From an archaeon (GTDB lineage: Archaea > Iainarchaeota > Iainarchaeia > Iainarchaeales > Iainarchaeaceae): a stretch of DNA of 5,204 nucleotides. Location of the stretch: positions 1 to 5,204 of the forward strand of contig SBBR01000062.1 of the NCBI GenBank assembly GCA_005239615.1. The letters are read 5' to 3'. The notes under the pieces were generated by a model that worked only from the letters and a program-made list of their open reading frames with translations, was not told the origin of the DNA and searched no databases. Shown piece after piece: positions 1 to 5,204 of this stretch. The stretch's first letter is position 1. Every line of letters starts with the position of its first letter. The position numbers and the translations under genes were made by a program.

Positions 1-849
1 ATCGTTGACTTCCCTTGCCACTTCAACAAGTTTGTGCTTGATAGGATAATTTTTAACTGACTTCGCAAGGATATGCGAGTCCTTCGAGAGGCAAATCCCC
101 CCGACAAAACCTGGAGAAGGTATATTAGACCGCTTATAGTTGTGATTTGCCGCCTTGATGGCGCTGTGGGCGCTGATGCCGAATAATGCACATATAATTG
201 CAGCCTCATTTGCAAAAGCGAATGTGAGGTCCCTATATGAATTGTTCAGCAACTTCACAACTTCGGCTTCCTCGATGGAATTGGTTCTAACCATCTCTGC
301 GCATATTTCGCTGAAAAAATCGACGGCCTTTTCTACCGATGCCTCATCTATGCCACCAACAATTTGTGGGAGCTCGCTTATTTCGGCCACGGCCTTCCCC
401 TCAACTGTTCTTTCGGGGCAAAAGGCGAGGTAATATTTTTTACCTGCCGCGTCGAGGATAGGCTTCACGAGTCCTCTCGAAGCTCCTATGCCGACAGTGC
501 TGCGTAGCACGACGAGCTCCCCGCCATGAAGAGCCTTCGCGACCATTTCAGCGGCGCTTTTTATGGACGAATTGTCCACATTCCCGCTATGGCCAACTGG
601 GGTCCCGACACAGATTATTATACAGTCCATTTTTTCCGAAGGGATTCCTGTGTGGAATGTGAACCTGCCACTGTTTTTTCCTAGCAGCTCTGGAAGACCT
701 TTCTCATGGAAAACAGGTTTTCCCGCAGCGAGCATGCTTATGACGTCAGGATTGACGTCAACGCCGAACACCCGGTGCCCTTTTTCTGCCAGAACCGCGC
801 CCAGTGTGACCCCGACAAAACCCATTCCGAGCAGGCAGACTTTTGACAT
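1..849 (-). CDS. Nucleotide-sugar 6-dehydrogenase (UDP-ManNAc/UDP-GlcNAc dehydrogenase-like), 3' end off window
   Basis: The first 283 codons of an NAD-dependent UDP-glucose/UDP-HexNAc/GDP-mannose dehydrogenase family enzyme, which oxidises C6 of a nucleotide sugar to a carboxylate, giving a UDP-uronic acid in the cytoplasm. Seen: an N-terminal Rossmann GxGxxG (G8-M-G10-F-V-G13) with acidic D31 ending strand 2; GTP at 82-84; RSTVG at 116-120; CPER at 144-147 with the family glutamate E146; helix motif EEAEVVKLLNNSYR with K199 and N203; and the catalytic-cysteine segment GFVGGICLSKD with C253, K256 and D257. All expected catalytic residues are present. The CPERTVEGKA and GICLSKD wording resembles the WecC/WbpA HexNAc branch more than UDP-glucose dehydrogenase, but substrate is inferred. 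Family members are about 420-440 residues, so the UDP-binding C-terminal domain lies beyond base 1. The ATG at 849 sits directly before the first Rossmann strand. It lies 123 bases downstream of the GT4 gene. Confidence 0.93.
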   Translation of the reverse strand, partial: MSKVCLLGMGFVGVTLGAVLAEKGHRVFGVDVNPDVISMLAAGKPVFHEKGLPELLGKNSGRFTFHTGIPSEKMDCIIICVGTPVGHSGNVDNSSIKSAAEMVAKALHGGELVVLRSTVGIGASRGLVKPILDAAGKKYYLAFCPERTVEGKAVAEISELPQIVGGIDEASVEKAVDFFSEICAEMVRTNSIEEAEVVKLLNNSYRDLTFAFANEAAIICALFGISAHSAIKAANHNYKRSNIPSPGFVGGICLSKDSHILAKSVKNYPIKHKLVEVAREVND

Positions 850-905
850 TGCAAAAAACCTTGGTCTATGGAGTCCCTTTGCGCTTTTTATTATCAATTT
901 GGTTC

Positions 906-915
906 AATTTTAAAA
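906..915 (-). promoter_or_regulatory. Possible TATA-like promoter element for the nucleotide-sugar dehydrogenase
   Basis: The minus strand reads TTTTAAAATT here, very like the TTTTAAAT box in front of the oxidoreductase gene. If used as an archaeal TATA box, transcription would start near 884-887, giving a leader of about 35 bases. A second AT-rich patch (around 884-897) is an alternative. No clear Shine-Dalgarno site precedes the ATG at 849. This is pattern only; AT-rich spacers produce such matches by chance. Confidence 0.3.
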
Positions 916-972
916 GCAATGCATACAACAATCAACAGTACCAAGGACATTGGAATTGAATGTGATGACAAC

Positions 973-2160
973 TTAAGCCATGCCGTTAGTGCCATTACCT
1001 GACACAATTGAATCATACACGCGCATCAATTTCTTCGCAGACTTGCCCCACCTGAATTCCCCTGTGTCAAACTTTGTTTTTCTAGTGAATCCTGCGGCTT
1101 TCTCGATTGCCGATGCCAGCTGTACAACATTTCTCTTCTCCACAAGGAACCCATTCTTTCCATCGGCTATGATGTCCTGCGCACCTGTACCGAGACTTCC
1201 TACGCATGGTACGCCGCTGTCCAACGCCTCTAGGTAAACGAGGCCGAAGGGCTCGTACAGTGACGGCATGCAGAACACGTCTGCCATAGAGTAATATGAG
1301 GAAAGGCTGGCATTCGGGGTTTCTGGAATAGGCACTACCCTCCCACCACGAAAGGCCTGAGGAAAACGCCGTGAAATTGGCTCGAACTCGTGTGGCCTGA
1401 GGCCAACGGCAACTAGCACGAAATCGCTCGGAAGCAGGCCCATCGCCTCTACGAGGTAGGGGAGGCCCTTGCGCCAAGCGTTTGTCCCGACAAAAAGCAC
1501 GACCCTTCTGCCTTCCAAACCCAGTTCCTTCCGCAGCGCCGCGGCGCCCGTCTTCATGCCCTTCGGAACAGAGCTACTGGGACCGCCACAAGCAGCTGCG
1601 GGAATGAAGCCGTTCCTGATGAGCACAGGTGAAACGCCATACTCCCTCTCTGTTTCAGCAACGACCGATTTTGAAATCGCAGTGAAGTTAGTGCAGCCGG
1701 CAAAAACCCTCTTCGCTTTCCCTATTGAGGCCCTGAGGTAAAAATCTGTCATCGCGTCGTATGGGAGTTTCCCGCCTGCAACCTCCCTGCACCATTCATC
1801 ATGAACAAGCTTGTCGTGGCCGTGCAGGTGCACAAGCAACCTCGTGCGGTCGACCGCGCCTGAGAGCATCGGGTCGAGGGCAGACTCGGGCGTGTGCGAA
1901 TGGATGATGTCATACTCCGCCTTCCCGATGCGCAGCGAGAAGGGAATTGAAGTGAGCGAGGTGTGGCGCAGCACCTTGAGCGGCCCCCTGAGTAAATCAA
2001 GGTATGTCGCCACTTTCACGCCTCCGTTTCCGGCGGAGGAGCCGAACATCAGGTCAACGTCGGCACCGAGGCTTCTGAGCTCGGCTGAGAGCTGGGCAAC
2101 CACCCTGCCCACGCCTGAGTTCATGGAAAAAGGGAATGAAGAATGCATCAAGATTTTCAA
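973..2160 (-). CDS. Glycosyltransferase family 4 (GT-B fold)
   Basis: A 395-residue retaining GT4-type glycosyltransferase, expected to move a sugar from a nucleotide donor to a growing glycan on the cytoplasmic face of the membrane. Seen: N-terminal strand KILMHSSFPF followed by the glycine-rich acceptor-side loop SGVGR (15-19); HLHGHD at 111-116; the start of the C-terminal domain at VVLFVGTNAWRKG (220-232) with R230/K231 in the donor-phosphate position; and the EX7E signature YEPFGLVYLEAL with E303 and E311, followed by GSLGTGAQDII (321-331) and DGKNGFLV (333-340). Length is normal for the family. The start is a TTG: an in-frame TGA lies four codons upstream, the TTG gives the expected MKIL-type first strand, and a GGTGA site is placed 6 bases before it, whereas the next start, ATG at codon 5, would be too far away. 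No membrane segment is evident. Donor, acceptor and linkage cannot be deduced. Confidence 0.94.
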   Translation of the reverse strand: MKILMHSSFPFSMNSGVGRVVAQLSAELRSLGADVDLMFGSSAGNGGVKVATYLDLLRGPLKVLRHTSLTSIPFSLRIGKAEYDIIHSHTPESALDPMLSGAVDRTRLLVHLHGHDKLVHDEWCREVAGGKLPYDAMTDFYLRASIGKAKRVFAGCTNFTAISKSVVAETEREYGVSPVLIRNGFIPAAACGGPSSSVPKGMKTGAAALRKELGLEGRRVVLFVGTNAWRKGLPYLVEAMGLLPSDFVLVAVGLRPHEFEPISRRFPQAFRGGRVVPIPETPNASLSSYYSMADVFCMPSLYEPFGLVYLEALDSGVPCVGSLGTGAQDIIADGKNGFLVEKRNVVQLASAIEKAAGFTRKTKFDTGEFRWGKSAKKLMRVYDSIVSGNGTNGMA

Positions 2161-2166
2161 ACGCGC

Positions 2167-2171
2167 TCACC
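2167..2171 (-). promoter_or_regulatory. Ribosome binding site deciding the TTG start of the GT4 gene
   Basis: GGTGA on the minus strand, 6 bases before the TTG at 2160. It matches the anti-Shine-Dalgarno end of 16S rRNA and is the only clear such site in front of any full gene in the window. The ATG at codon 5 would be 18 bases away, so the TTG is favoured. Confidence 0.6.
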
Positions 2172-2181
2172 AGCATACGAC

Positions 2182-2215
2182 AAAAACGCTGCACAAGATA
2201 CCCTTGCGAGCAGCG
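2182..2215 (-). terminator. Terminator-like hairpin with T5 tract between the oxidoreductase and GT4 genes
   Basis: On the minus strand CGCTGC (2215-2210) pairs with GCAGCG (2192-2187). An inner CAAG/CTTG helix (2206-2203 with 2197-2194) closes a five-base GGTAT loop, with a small asymmetric internal loop (TCG opposite T) between the helices. TTTTT (2186-2182) follows at once. This is the layout of an intrinsic terminator for transcripts coming from the oxidoreductase gene, which stops at 2287. The stem is short and interrupted, and in archaea the T tract may matter more than the hairpin. It also lies only 22 bases before the GT4 start, so it could instead be a leader structure of the GT4 message. 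Confidence 0.45.
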
Positions 2216-2239
2216 CCCTACCATAATGGGAAAAACTGC

Positions 2240-2248
2240 AAATAAAAA
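2240..2248 (-). promoter_or_regulatory. Weak TATA-like element upstream of the GT4 gene
   Basis: TTTTTATTT on the minus strand, about 80 bases before the GT4 TTG. If used as an archaeal TATA box, the message would begin around 2218, just before the hairpin at 2182-2215. That would give GT4 a structured leader with its own ribosome binding site. The match to a TATA consensus is poor and the T-run could equally be part of the end of the upstream transcript. Confidence 0.2.
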
Positions 2249-2286
2249 CCGCTTGGTACAAACCAAACTGCCGCAACAGCCGAAGG

Positions 2287-3285
2287 TCAAAACCCGGATT
2301 TTTTCATTGTCTGGCCTATACGCATCAGCCACTCGCTTAATTGGATGCCACTGTCCATTCCAGTACGGGGTACCATCCCTGTCCTGATGCAGCCGATAAA
2401 ATGGTTTACTTCATTGAGCAGTGGCTCCCTCTCAATTATCCTCGGCATGGAAGGAGCCAATAAGGAAACGCTTCTGGCGGTGCTGCGCTGCCCCATCCGC
2501 TTCCTGGAATAGGAGCGGAAAATCTTTACCCTGCCTGACTTTGCGACGTCGTCGAAAACAGCAGTTTTTTCGCTTCCGGCGAGTATGAACCTCCTTGTTT
2601 TCTCCGGTGACTTGTTGGAGAGTACAAATATGGCATCCGGCCCTTTCCAGAAGGAGAGGGCTGCACACATGGAGTCTTCGCCCTTGCTATCTCGGGAACC
2701 AAGTGAGAATGCGCGCGCCCTTTTCAGGCCTGCCGGCGAGAAAAGGTGCTGTATTATTGAAAGTTGATGGGTACCAGCGTCAAGGAGGCACCCGATACGA
2801 TGCGGTGCAGGACTCTGGTAGAGGTGCTCCCCGAAGTAGCTGTTCATTTTCCCGAATTCGGAGCAATCTATCATGCCCTTAAGGTAATTGATGCAGTCAT
2901 TGTATACATACTGGTGGCCCACCATGAACGTGACGGGATTTTTCCGGAGCGCCGCCCTGAGGCCGTGCGCCTCGCGCATGTTCATTACCATCGGCTTCTC
3001 GAGGAGCACATGCTTGCGGCACTCGATAGCTTTTTTCGCGATTTGGAAATGTGTTTCCGCGGGCGTCGCTATGACCACACAATCTATGGTATCGTCATCA
3101 AGGATATGCTCAAACTGGCCAGTCACTGATACAGAAGCCGGGAGGAATTTCCGCAGTATAGCCAGCGATTCACTCTTCCGTGCAGTTACCGCACAGAGCT
3201 TCAGCCCGGGAATTTTCTGTAGGACACGTACGTAATTCTTTCCGAAATACCCGGCACCTATGACAGCGAAATTGAGTGCGTTCAT
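2287..3285 (-). CDS. Gfo/Idh/MocA family sugar oxidoreductase
   Basis: A 332-residue NAD(P)-dependent oxidoreductase that oxidises or reduces a ring hydroxyl or keto group of a sugar or nucleotide sugar. Seen: Rossmann domain beginning FAVIGAGYFGKN with GxGxxG at G10-G15; VVIATPAETH (70-79) and the family hallmark LLEKP with E96, K97 and P98, K97 being the expected catalytic lysine; then the C-terminal sheet domain with LLDAGTHQLS carrying D169 and H173 in the usual D-x3-H active-site arrangement; and the family ending REPLLNEVNHFIGCIRTG...PRTG (286-308). Length is normal. Next to a UDP-HexNAc-type 6-dehydrogenase it recalls the WbpB/WlbA enzymes that oxidise C3 of UDP-GlcNAcA, but no 3-aminotransferase or acetyltransferase is visible here, so that role is a hypothesis. 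The ATG at 3285 fits the first strand, has no Shine-Dalgarno site, and has a TATA-like box about 23 bases upstream, suggesting a leaderless message. A 40-base spacer separates it from the cupin gene. Confidence 0.93.
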   Translation of the reverse strand: MNALNFAVIGAGYFGKNYVRVLQKIPGLKLCAVTARKSESLAILRKFLPASVSVTGQFEHILDDDTIDCVVIATPAETHFQIAKKAIECRKHVLLEKPMVMNMREAHGLRAALRKNPVTFMVGHQYVYNDCINYLKGMIDCSEFGKMNSYFGEHLYQSPAPHRIGCLLDAGTHQLSIIQHLFSPAGLKRARAFSLGSRDSKGEDSMCAALSFWKGPDAIFVLSNKSPEKTRRFILAGSEKTAVFDDVAKSGRVKIFRSYSRKRMGQRSTARSVSLLAPSMPRIIEREPLLNEVNHFIGCIRTGMVPRTGMDSGIQLSEWLMRIGQTMKKSGF

Positions 3286-3304
3286 ACTAACCCAACCGCC
3301 AGCA

Positions 3305-3312
3305 ATTTAAAA
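3305..3312 (-). promoter_or_regulatory. TATA-like box for the Gfo/Idh/MocA gene
   Basis: TTTTAAAT on the minus strand, centred about 23 bases before the A of the ATG at 3285, in the 40-base spacer after the cupin gene. This is close to the archaeal TATA-to-start distance and fits a leaderless transcript, as no Shine-Dalgarno site is present. Suggestive only. Confidence 0.4.
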
Positions 3313-3325
3313 TCCGGACAGGCAA

Positions 3326-3781
3326 TCATCTGTAAAGCGAGATGTAATAATCAATGTCCTCCGGCTTGACGAGCTGATAGGGGATCGTGTGTTTCCCGTA
3401 ATTGTCTGGGATTCTCTCGCCTTTCACGAGATTTATTTGCGTGCAGTCCTCTAGGTAGACCACGGCATGGGCAATGTTGTTTGGGGTTATCACAAGGTCG
3501 CCAGCCTGCACTATATGATGCCTTATGGGGTGGCCAGGCACAGAAATGTCCTTATAAATGCTGATACACTTGCCCGAAACCAGCAGCAGCTTTTGTTCCT
3601 GAACAGGGTGGTAGTGATTAGCCCTTATCGAGCCTCTTTTCGTGGTGATTGTGCCTATCCACGTCACAGGTTCAGGCAGGACATGATAATCTATTCGCCC
3701 CCTCCCATCCTCGTACTGGTATTTCGGCTTTACGATTATCTCGTCCCGTGGCTTTGCTCTACCGGATTTTCGTTTTGTCAT
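3326..3781 (-). CDS. Metal-binding-type cupin, sugar epimerase/isomerase-like (RmlC/FdtA/CapF-cupin group)
   Basis: A single-domain cupin, 151 residues from the ATG at 3781 or 169 from the ATG at 3835. With numbering from 3835, cupin motif 1 is seen almost exactly as G68-x5-H74-x-H76-x3-E80-x7-G88 (core RANHYHPVQEQ) and motif 2 as G112-x5-P118-x-N-x2-H123. H74, H76, E80 and H123 are therefore all in the usual metal-ligand positions. The NHYH...VSGK wording resembles cupins that act on 4-keto-6-deoxy nucleotide sugars (3,5-epimerases, 3,4-ketoisomerases, CapF/WbjC C-terminal domain), and the neighbours support a nucleotide-sugar role; the reaction cannot be fixed. The shorter start is preferred: codons 1-18 of the long form are AT-rich, encode an odd hydrophobic stretch (FLMYFIVVG), and overlap a TATA-like TTTAAATT. 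The long form cannot be excluded because another TATA-like box precedes it. Neither start has a Shine-Dalgarno site. Confidence 0.87.
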   Translation of the reverse strand: MTKRKSGRAKPRDEIIVKPKYQYEDGRGRIDYHVLPEPVTWIGTITTKRGSIRANHYHPVQEQKLLLVSGKCISIYKDISVPGHPIRHHIVQAGDLVITPNNIAHAVVYLEDCTQINLVKGERIPDNYGKHTIPYQLVKPEDIDYYISLYR

Positions 3782-3809
3782 GGAACCAACCACTATAAAA
3801 TACATTAAA

Positions 3810-3817
3810 AATTTAAA
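3810..3817 (-). promoter_or_regulatory. TATA-like box favouring the ATG at 3781 for the cupin gene
   Basis: TTTAAATT on the minus strand, centred about 32 bases before the ATG at 3781. With a usual archaeal spacing of about 26 bases the transcript would begin about 6 bases before that ATG. The box falls inside the longer reading frame, one reason to prefer the shorter protein. Confidence 0.35.
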
Positions 3818-3853
3818 CGAACTTGCAGACTTCATACACCATATTCAAAACTT

Positions 3854-3861
3854 CTTATAAA
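3854..3861 (-). promoter_or_regulatory. Second TATA-like box upstream of the cupin gene
   Basis: TTTATAAG on the minus strand, preceded by a G-run and close to the archaeal TATA consensus. It is centred about 22 bases before the ATG at 3835, so it would support the longer cupin as a leaderless product, or give the shorter form a leader of about 50 bases. It lies in the 83-base spacer after the methyltransferase stop codon. Confidence 0.35.
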
Positions 3862-3918
3862 GCCCCCCAAGCGTGCAGCCCTTACCGGCCGCCGAAATAT
3901 GCTGGAGGAAGCGAGGAA

Positions 3919-5127
3919 TCAAAGATCAGTTATACTATTCAGTATCCTCACTTGAGGGGTTGGTATTACGTACTTCCCATTGTTATCCTTGAACCCCTTG
4001 ATATTGTCGACCTTTCCTATTATTTCTGCAGCAAAGTTCCATGGAAGAATCACTATGAAGTCCGGCTTGCGCTTCTCTATTTCCTCTATGCCAACTATAG
4101 GTATTCCCGTGCCGGCGTAGAACAGGCCCTGTTTTTCAGGGGTTTCATCTACAATGAAGCTCATGAGTTTATTGTTAACCCCGCAGTAGTTGAGTAGGGT
4201 ATTCCCTTTTGCCGCGGCGCCGAAACCAGCAACGATTTTCCCGGTCTTTTTTTTCTTCTGCAGGAACCCCATGAAGTCCTTACGGATTTTTTCCACCCTT
4301 TTGGCGAACTCGTTGTACGTTTCCAGGCTGTAGAGGCCAGCGGTATTCTCGTCCTCCAGAAATTTTTCAACGGAGGGCCTTGGTGCCAGCCGCCCGGTCT
4401 TTACGCCGTAAACCCTCAGCGCCCCGCCGTGCATCGGCATTATCTTTGCATCGAACACGGACAGCCCGTGCTTCTCAAAGAGCATCTTCACAGGCTTCAG
4501 CAGGAAATACGAGAGGTGCTCGTGGTAAATCGTGTCAAAAGCCGTTTTGTCTAGTAATTCTCTGCCATAGTGGAACTCAAAGATGACCAGGCCATCATCA
4601 GCCAATGCCGTGGAGGCATTCTTGACAAAGCCCTTGACATCGTGCACGTGCGCAAAGACGTTGGTGGCGGTTATCACCCGAGCTTTTCCTCTGCGTATTA
4701 TTTCTTCCGCACTTTTGCCACCCCAAAAATCACAGATGGTAGGCGTACCGCTTGCATTGGCTATATCTACAAGGTTTTTTGCAGGGTCGACCCCAAGGAC
4801 TCTGAAGCCTTTCTTCTGGCATTCCTTGAGGAGACAACCGTCATTGCTTGCTATATCGACGACAAGACTATTTTTGGCGTCAGGATAATAAGATAGTATT
4901 TCGTCGGCCATTTCGCTACAGTGCTGCTGGAAGGCCCTTGAGACCGATGACCTATAACGATAATGTGAAAACAATATGACCGGATTTACAACAATACTTA
5001 GCTGTGACAGGCTGCAGTTGCCACAGTACTGCACTTCAAGGGGAAACCTTGGTTCAGCCTCATACGGTGTGCTGACAAATCTGTTAGCAAGAGGAAGGCT
5101 TCCAAGGGGCTCCGTTGAAAGTCTCAC
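3919..5127 (-). CDS. SAM-dependent sugar C-methyltransferase (TylCIII/NovU/TcaB9 type), short zinc-binding N-terminus
   Basis: A 402-residue class I methyltransferase expected to put a methyl group on a carbon next to the ketone of an NDP-4-keto-6-deoxyhexose, forming a branched sugar. Seen in order: remnant zinc-binding domain with LGSLPLANRFV (8-18), C35-x2-C38 and LFSHYRYRSSVS (52-63); SAM motif I DIASNDG (91-97) and VLGVDP (110-115); NVFAHVHD (156-163); catalytic-type YHEHLSYF (201-208); MHGGALRVY (232-240); then the typical C-terminal domain with GFGAAAKGNTLLNYCG (301-316), IVDETPEKQG (325-334), GIPI, LPWNFAAEI (361-369) and YVIPTP. Relatives begin with a further C-x2-C before the LG..PLAN segment; it is absent here. 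The GTG at 5127 is the only usual start between an upstream in-frame TAA and that segment, and the bases before it encode no cysteine pair in any frame. The GTG overlaps the stop of the preceding gene as GTGA, implying translational coupling. Confidence 0.94.
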   Translation of the reverse strand: MRLSTEPLGSLPLANRFVSTPYEAEPRFPLEVQYCGNCSLSQLSIVVNPVILFSHYRYRSSVSRAFQQHCSEMADEILSYYPDAKNSLVVDIASNDGCLLKECQKKGFRVLGVDPAKNLVDIANASGTPTICDFWGGKSAEEIIRRGKARVITATNVFAHVHDVKGFVKNASTALADDGLVIFEFHYGRELLDKTAFDTIYHEHLSYFLLKPVKMLFEKHGLSVFDAKIMPMHGGALRVYGVKTGRLAPRPSVEKFLEDENTAGLYSLETYNEFAKRVEKIRKDFMGFLQKKKKTGKIVAGFGAAAKGNTLLNYCGVNNKLMSFIVDETPEKQGLFYAGTGIPIVGIEEIEKRKPDFIVILPWNFAAEIIGKVDNIKGFKDNNGKYVIPTPQVRILNSITDL

Positions 5128-5204
5128 CCTATCCTGAGGTTGTCCGCTATCATGCGGAGTAGTACCTCTTTGCGTTGTTGTATTGTTTTATGGGAGTAGA
5201 GGAA
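5124..5204 (-). CDS. C-terminal end of an unidentified upstream gene (partial)
   Basis: An open frame enters from the right edge and runs 26 codons to a TGA at 5126-5124, ending LLRMIADNLRIG. It is likely real because its stop overlaps the GTG start of the methyltransferase by four bases (GTGA), a common arrangement of co-transcribed genes, and because the other two frames of this stretch contain early stops. The 26 residues are a charged, helix-like tail with no recognisable motif, so the product cannot be named. By context it probably belongs to the same sugar-modification pathway. Confidence 0.5.
   Translation of the reverse strand, partial: FLYSHKTIQQRKEVLLRMIADNLRIG

Noticed and set aside
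741..760. Two copies of the palindrome TGACGTCA 12 bases apart, resembling an operator
   Set aside because: They lie inside the dehydrogenase coding region and arise from two Asp-Val codon pairs (GAC GTC) in the NAD-binding segment VDVNPDV. Nothing else suggests a regulatory site.
155..913. Plus-strand open frames opposite the dehydrogenase (155-433 and 563-913)
   Set aside because: The minus strand holds an uninterrupted 283-codon frame with all nucleotide-sugar dehydrogenase motifs, so these are shadows.
1082..1477. Second minus-strand frame of 131 codons inside the GT4 gene
   Set aside because: It overlaps the EX7E and donor-binding region of the GT4 in another frame, and its Arg/Pro-rich translation looks like an out-of-frame reading.
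109..1496. Recurring GTTTTGTCGGG-like strings (about 109, 811 and 1486)
   Set aside because: Each encodes a Phe-Val-Gly segment of a Rossmann-type loop (GFVGG, GFVGV, FVGT) in two different genes. They are shared codons, not a DNA repeat family.
1811..2245. Plus-strand open frame of 144 codons opposite the GT4 start
   Set aside because: It is antisense to a well-supported glycosyltransferase, shows no recognisable domain, and its composition mirrors the codon use of the opposite gene.
3782..3835. Extra 18 residues at the cupin N-terminus with a hydrophobic stretch, possibly a signal peptide or membrane anchor
   Set aside because: The stretch is AT-rich, contains a TATA-like box, lacks a proper signal-peptide layout, and would place a nucleotide-sugar enzyme outside the cytoplasm. 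It is more likely promoter sequence read through, though the longer start is not ruled out.
3823..4197. Plus-strand open frame of 124 codons opposite the end of the methyltransferase
   Set aside because: Most of it is the antisense of the conserved C-terminal methyltransferase domain. The product is rich in tyrosine with no recognisable motif, and no convincing promoter was seen.

Overview
The window is a run of six genes, all on the minus strand, from a surface-glycan (nucleotide-sugar and glycosyltransferase) locus. In transcription order (right to left) they are: the last 26 codons of an unidentified gene; a TylCIII/NovU-type sugar C-methyltransferase; a small metal-binding-type cupin of the sugar epimerase/isomerase kind; a Gfo/Idh/MocA NAD(P)-dependent sugar oxidoreductase; a GT4 glycosyltransferase; and a nucleotide-sugar 6-dehydrogenase whose C-terminal third runs off the left edge. 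No RNA gene, mobile element, CRISPR array or origin was seen. No gap between genes exceeds 126 bases, and the plus-strand reading frames are shadows of these genes.

The sequence fits an archaeon better than a bacterium, but this is an inference. Several starts lack a Shine-Dalgarno site and instead have a TATA-like box (TTTTAAAT, TTTAAATT, TTTATAAG) about 23-33 bases upstream, as expected for leaderless or short-leader archaeal messages. One gene (GT4) instead has a GGTGA site 6 bases before a TTG start. ATA isoleucine codons are frequent and base composition is roughly balanced. No phylogenetic marker is present, so the lineage cannot be named.

Layout: 1-849 nucleotide-sugar dehydrogenase (partial); 850-972 spacer with a possible promoter; 973-2160 GT4; 2161-2286 spacer with a terminator-like hairpin and the GT4 ribosome binding site; 2287-3285 Gfo/Idh/MocA oxidoreductase; 3286-3325 spacer with a TATA-like box; 3326-3781 (or 3835) cupin; spacer with two TATA-like boxes; 3919-5127 C-methyltransferase; 5124-5204 tail of an upstream gene overlapping it by four bases.

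Together these look like steps that make an unusual activated sugar and attach it to a glycan: oxidation at C6 to a uronic acid (dehydrogenase), oxidation of a ring hydroxyl to a ketone (Gfo/Idh/MocA), isomerisation or epimerisation (cupin), C-methylation next to a ketone to give a branched sugar (methyltransferase), and transfer (GT4). The exact sugar cannot be read from the window, and these enzymes may serve more than one sugar. The main oddity is that the C-methyltransferase starts just after the place where its relatives carry the first cysteine pair of their zinc site.
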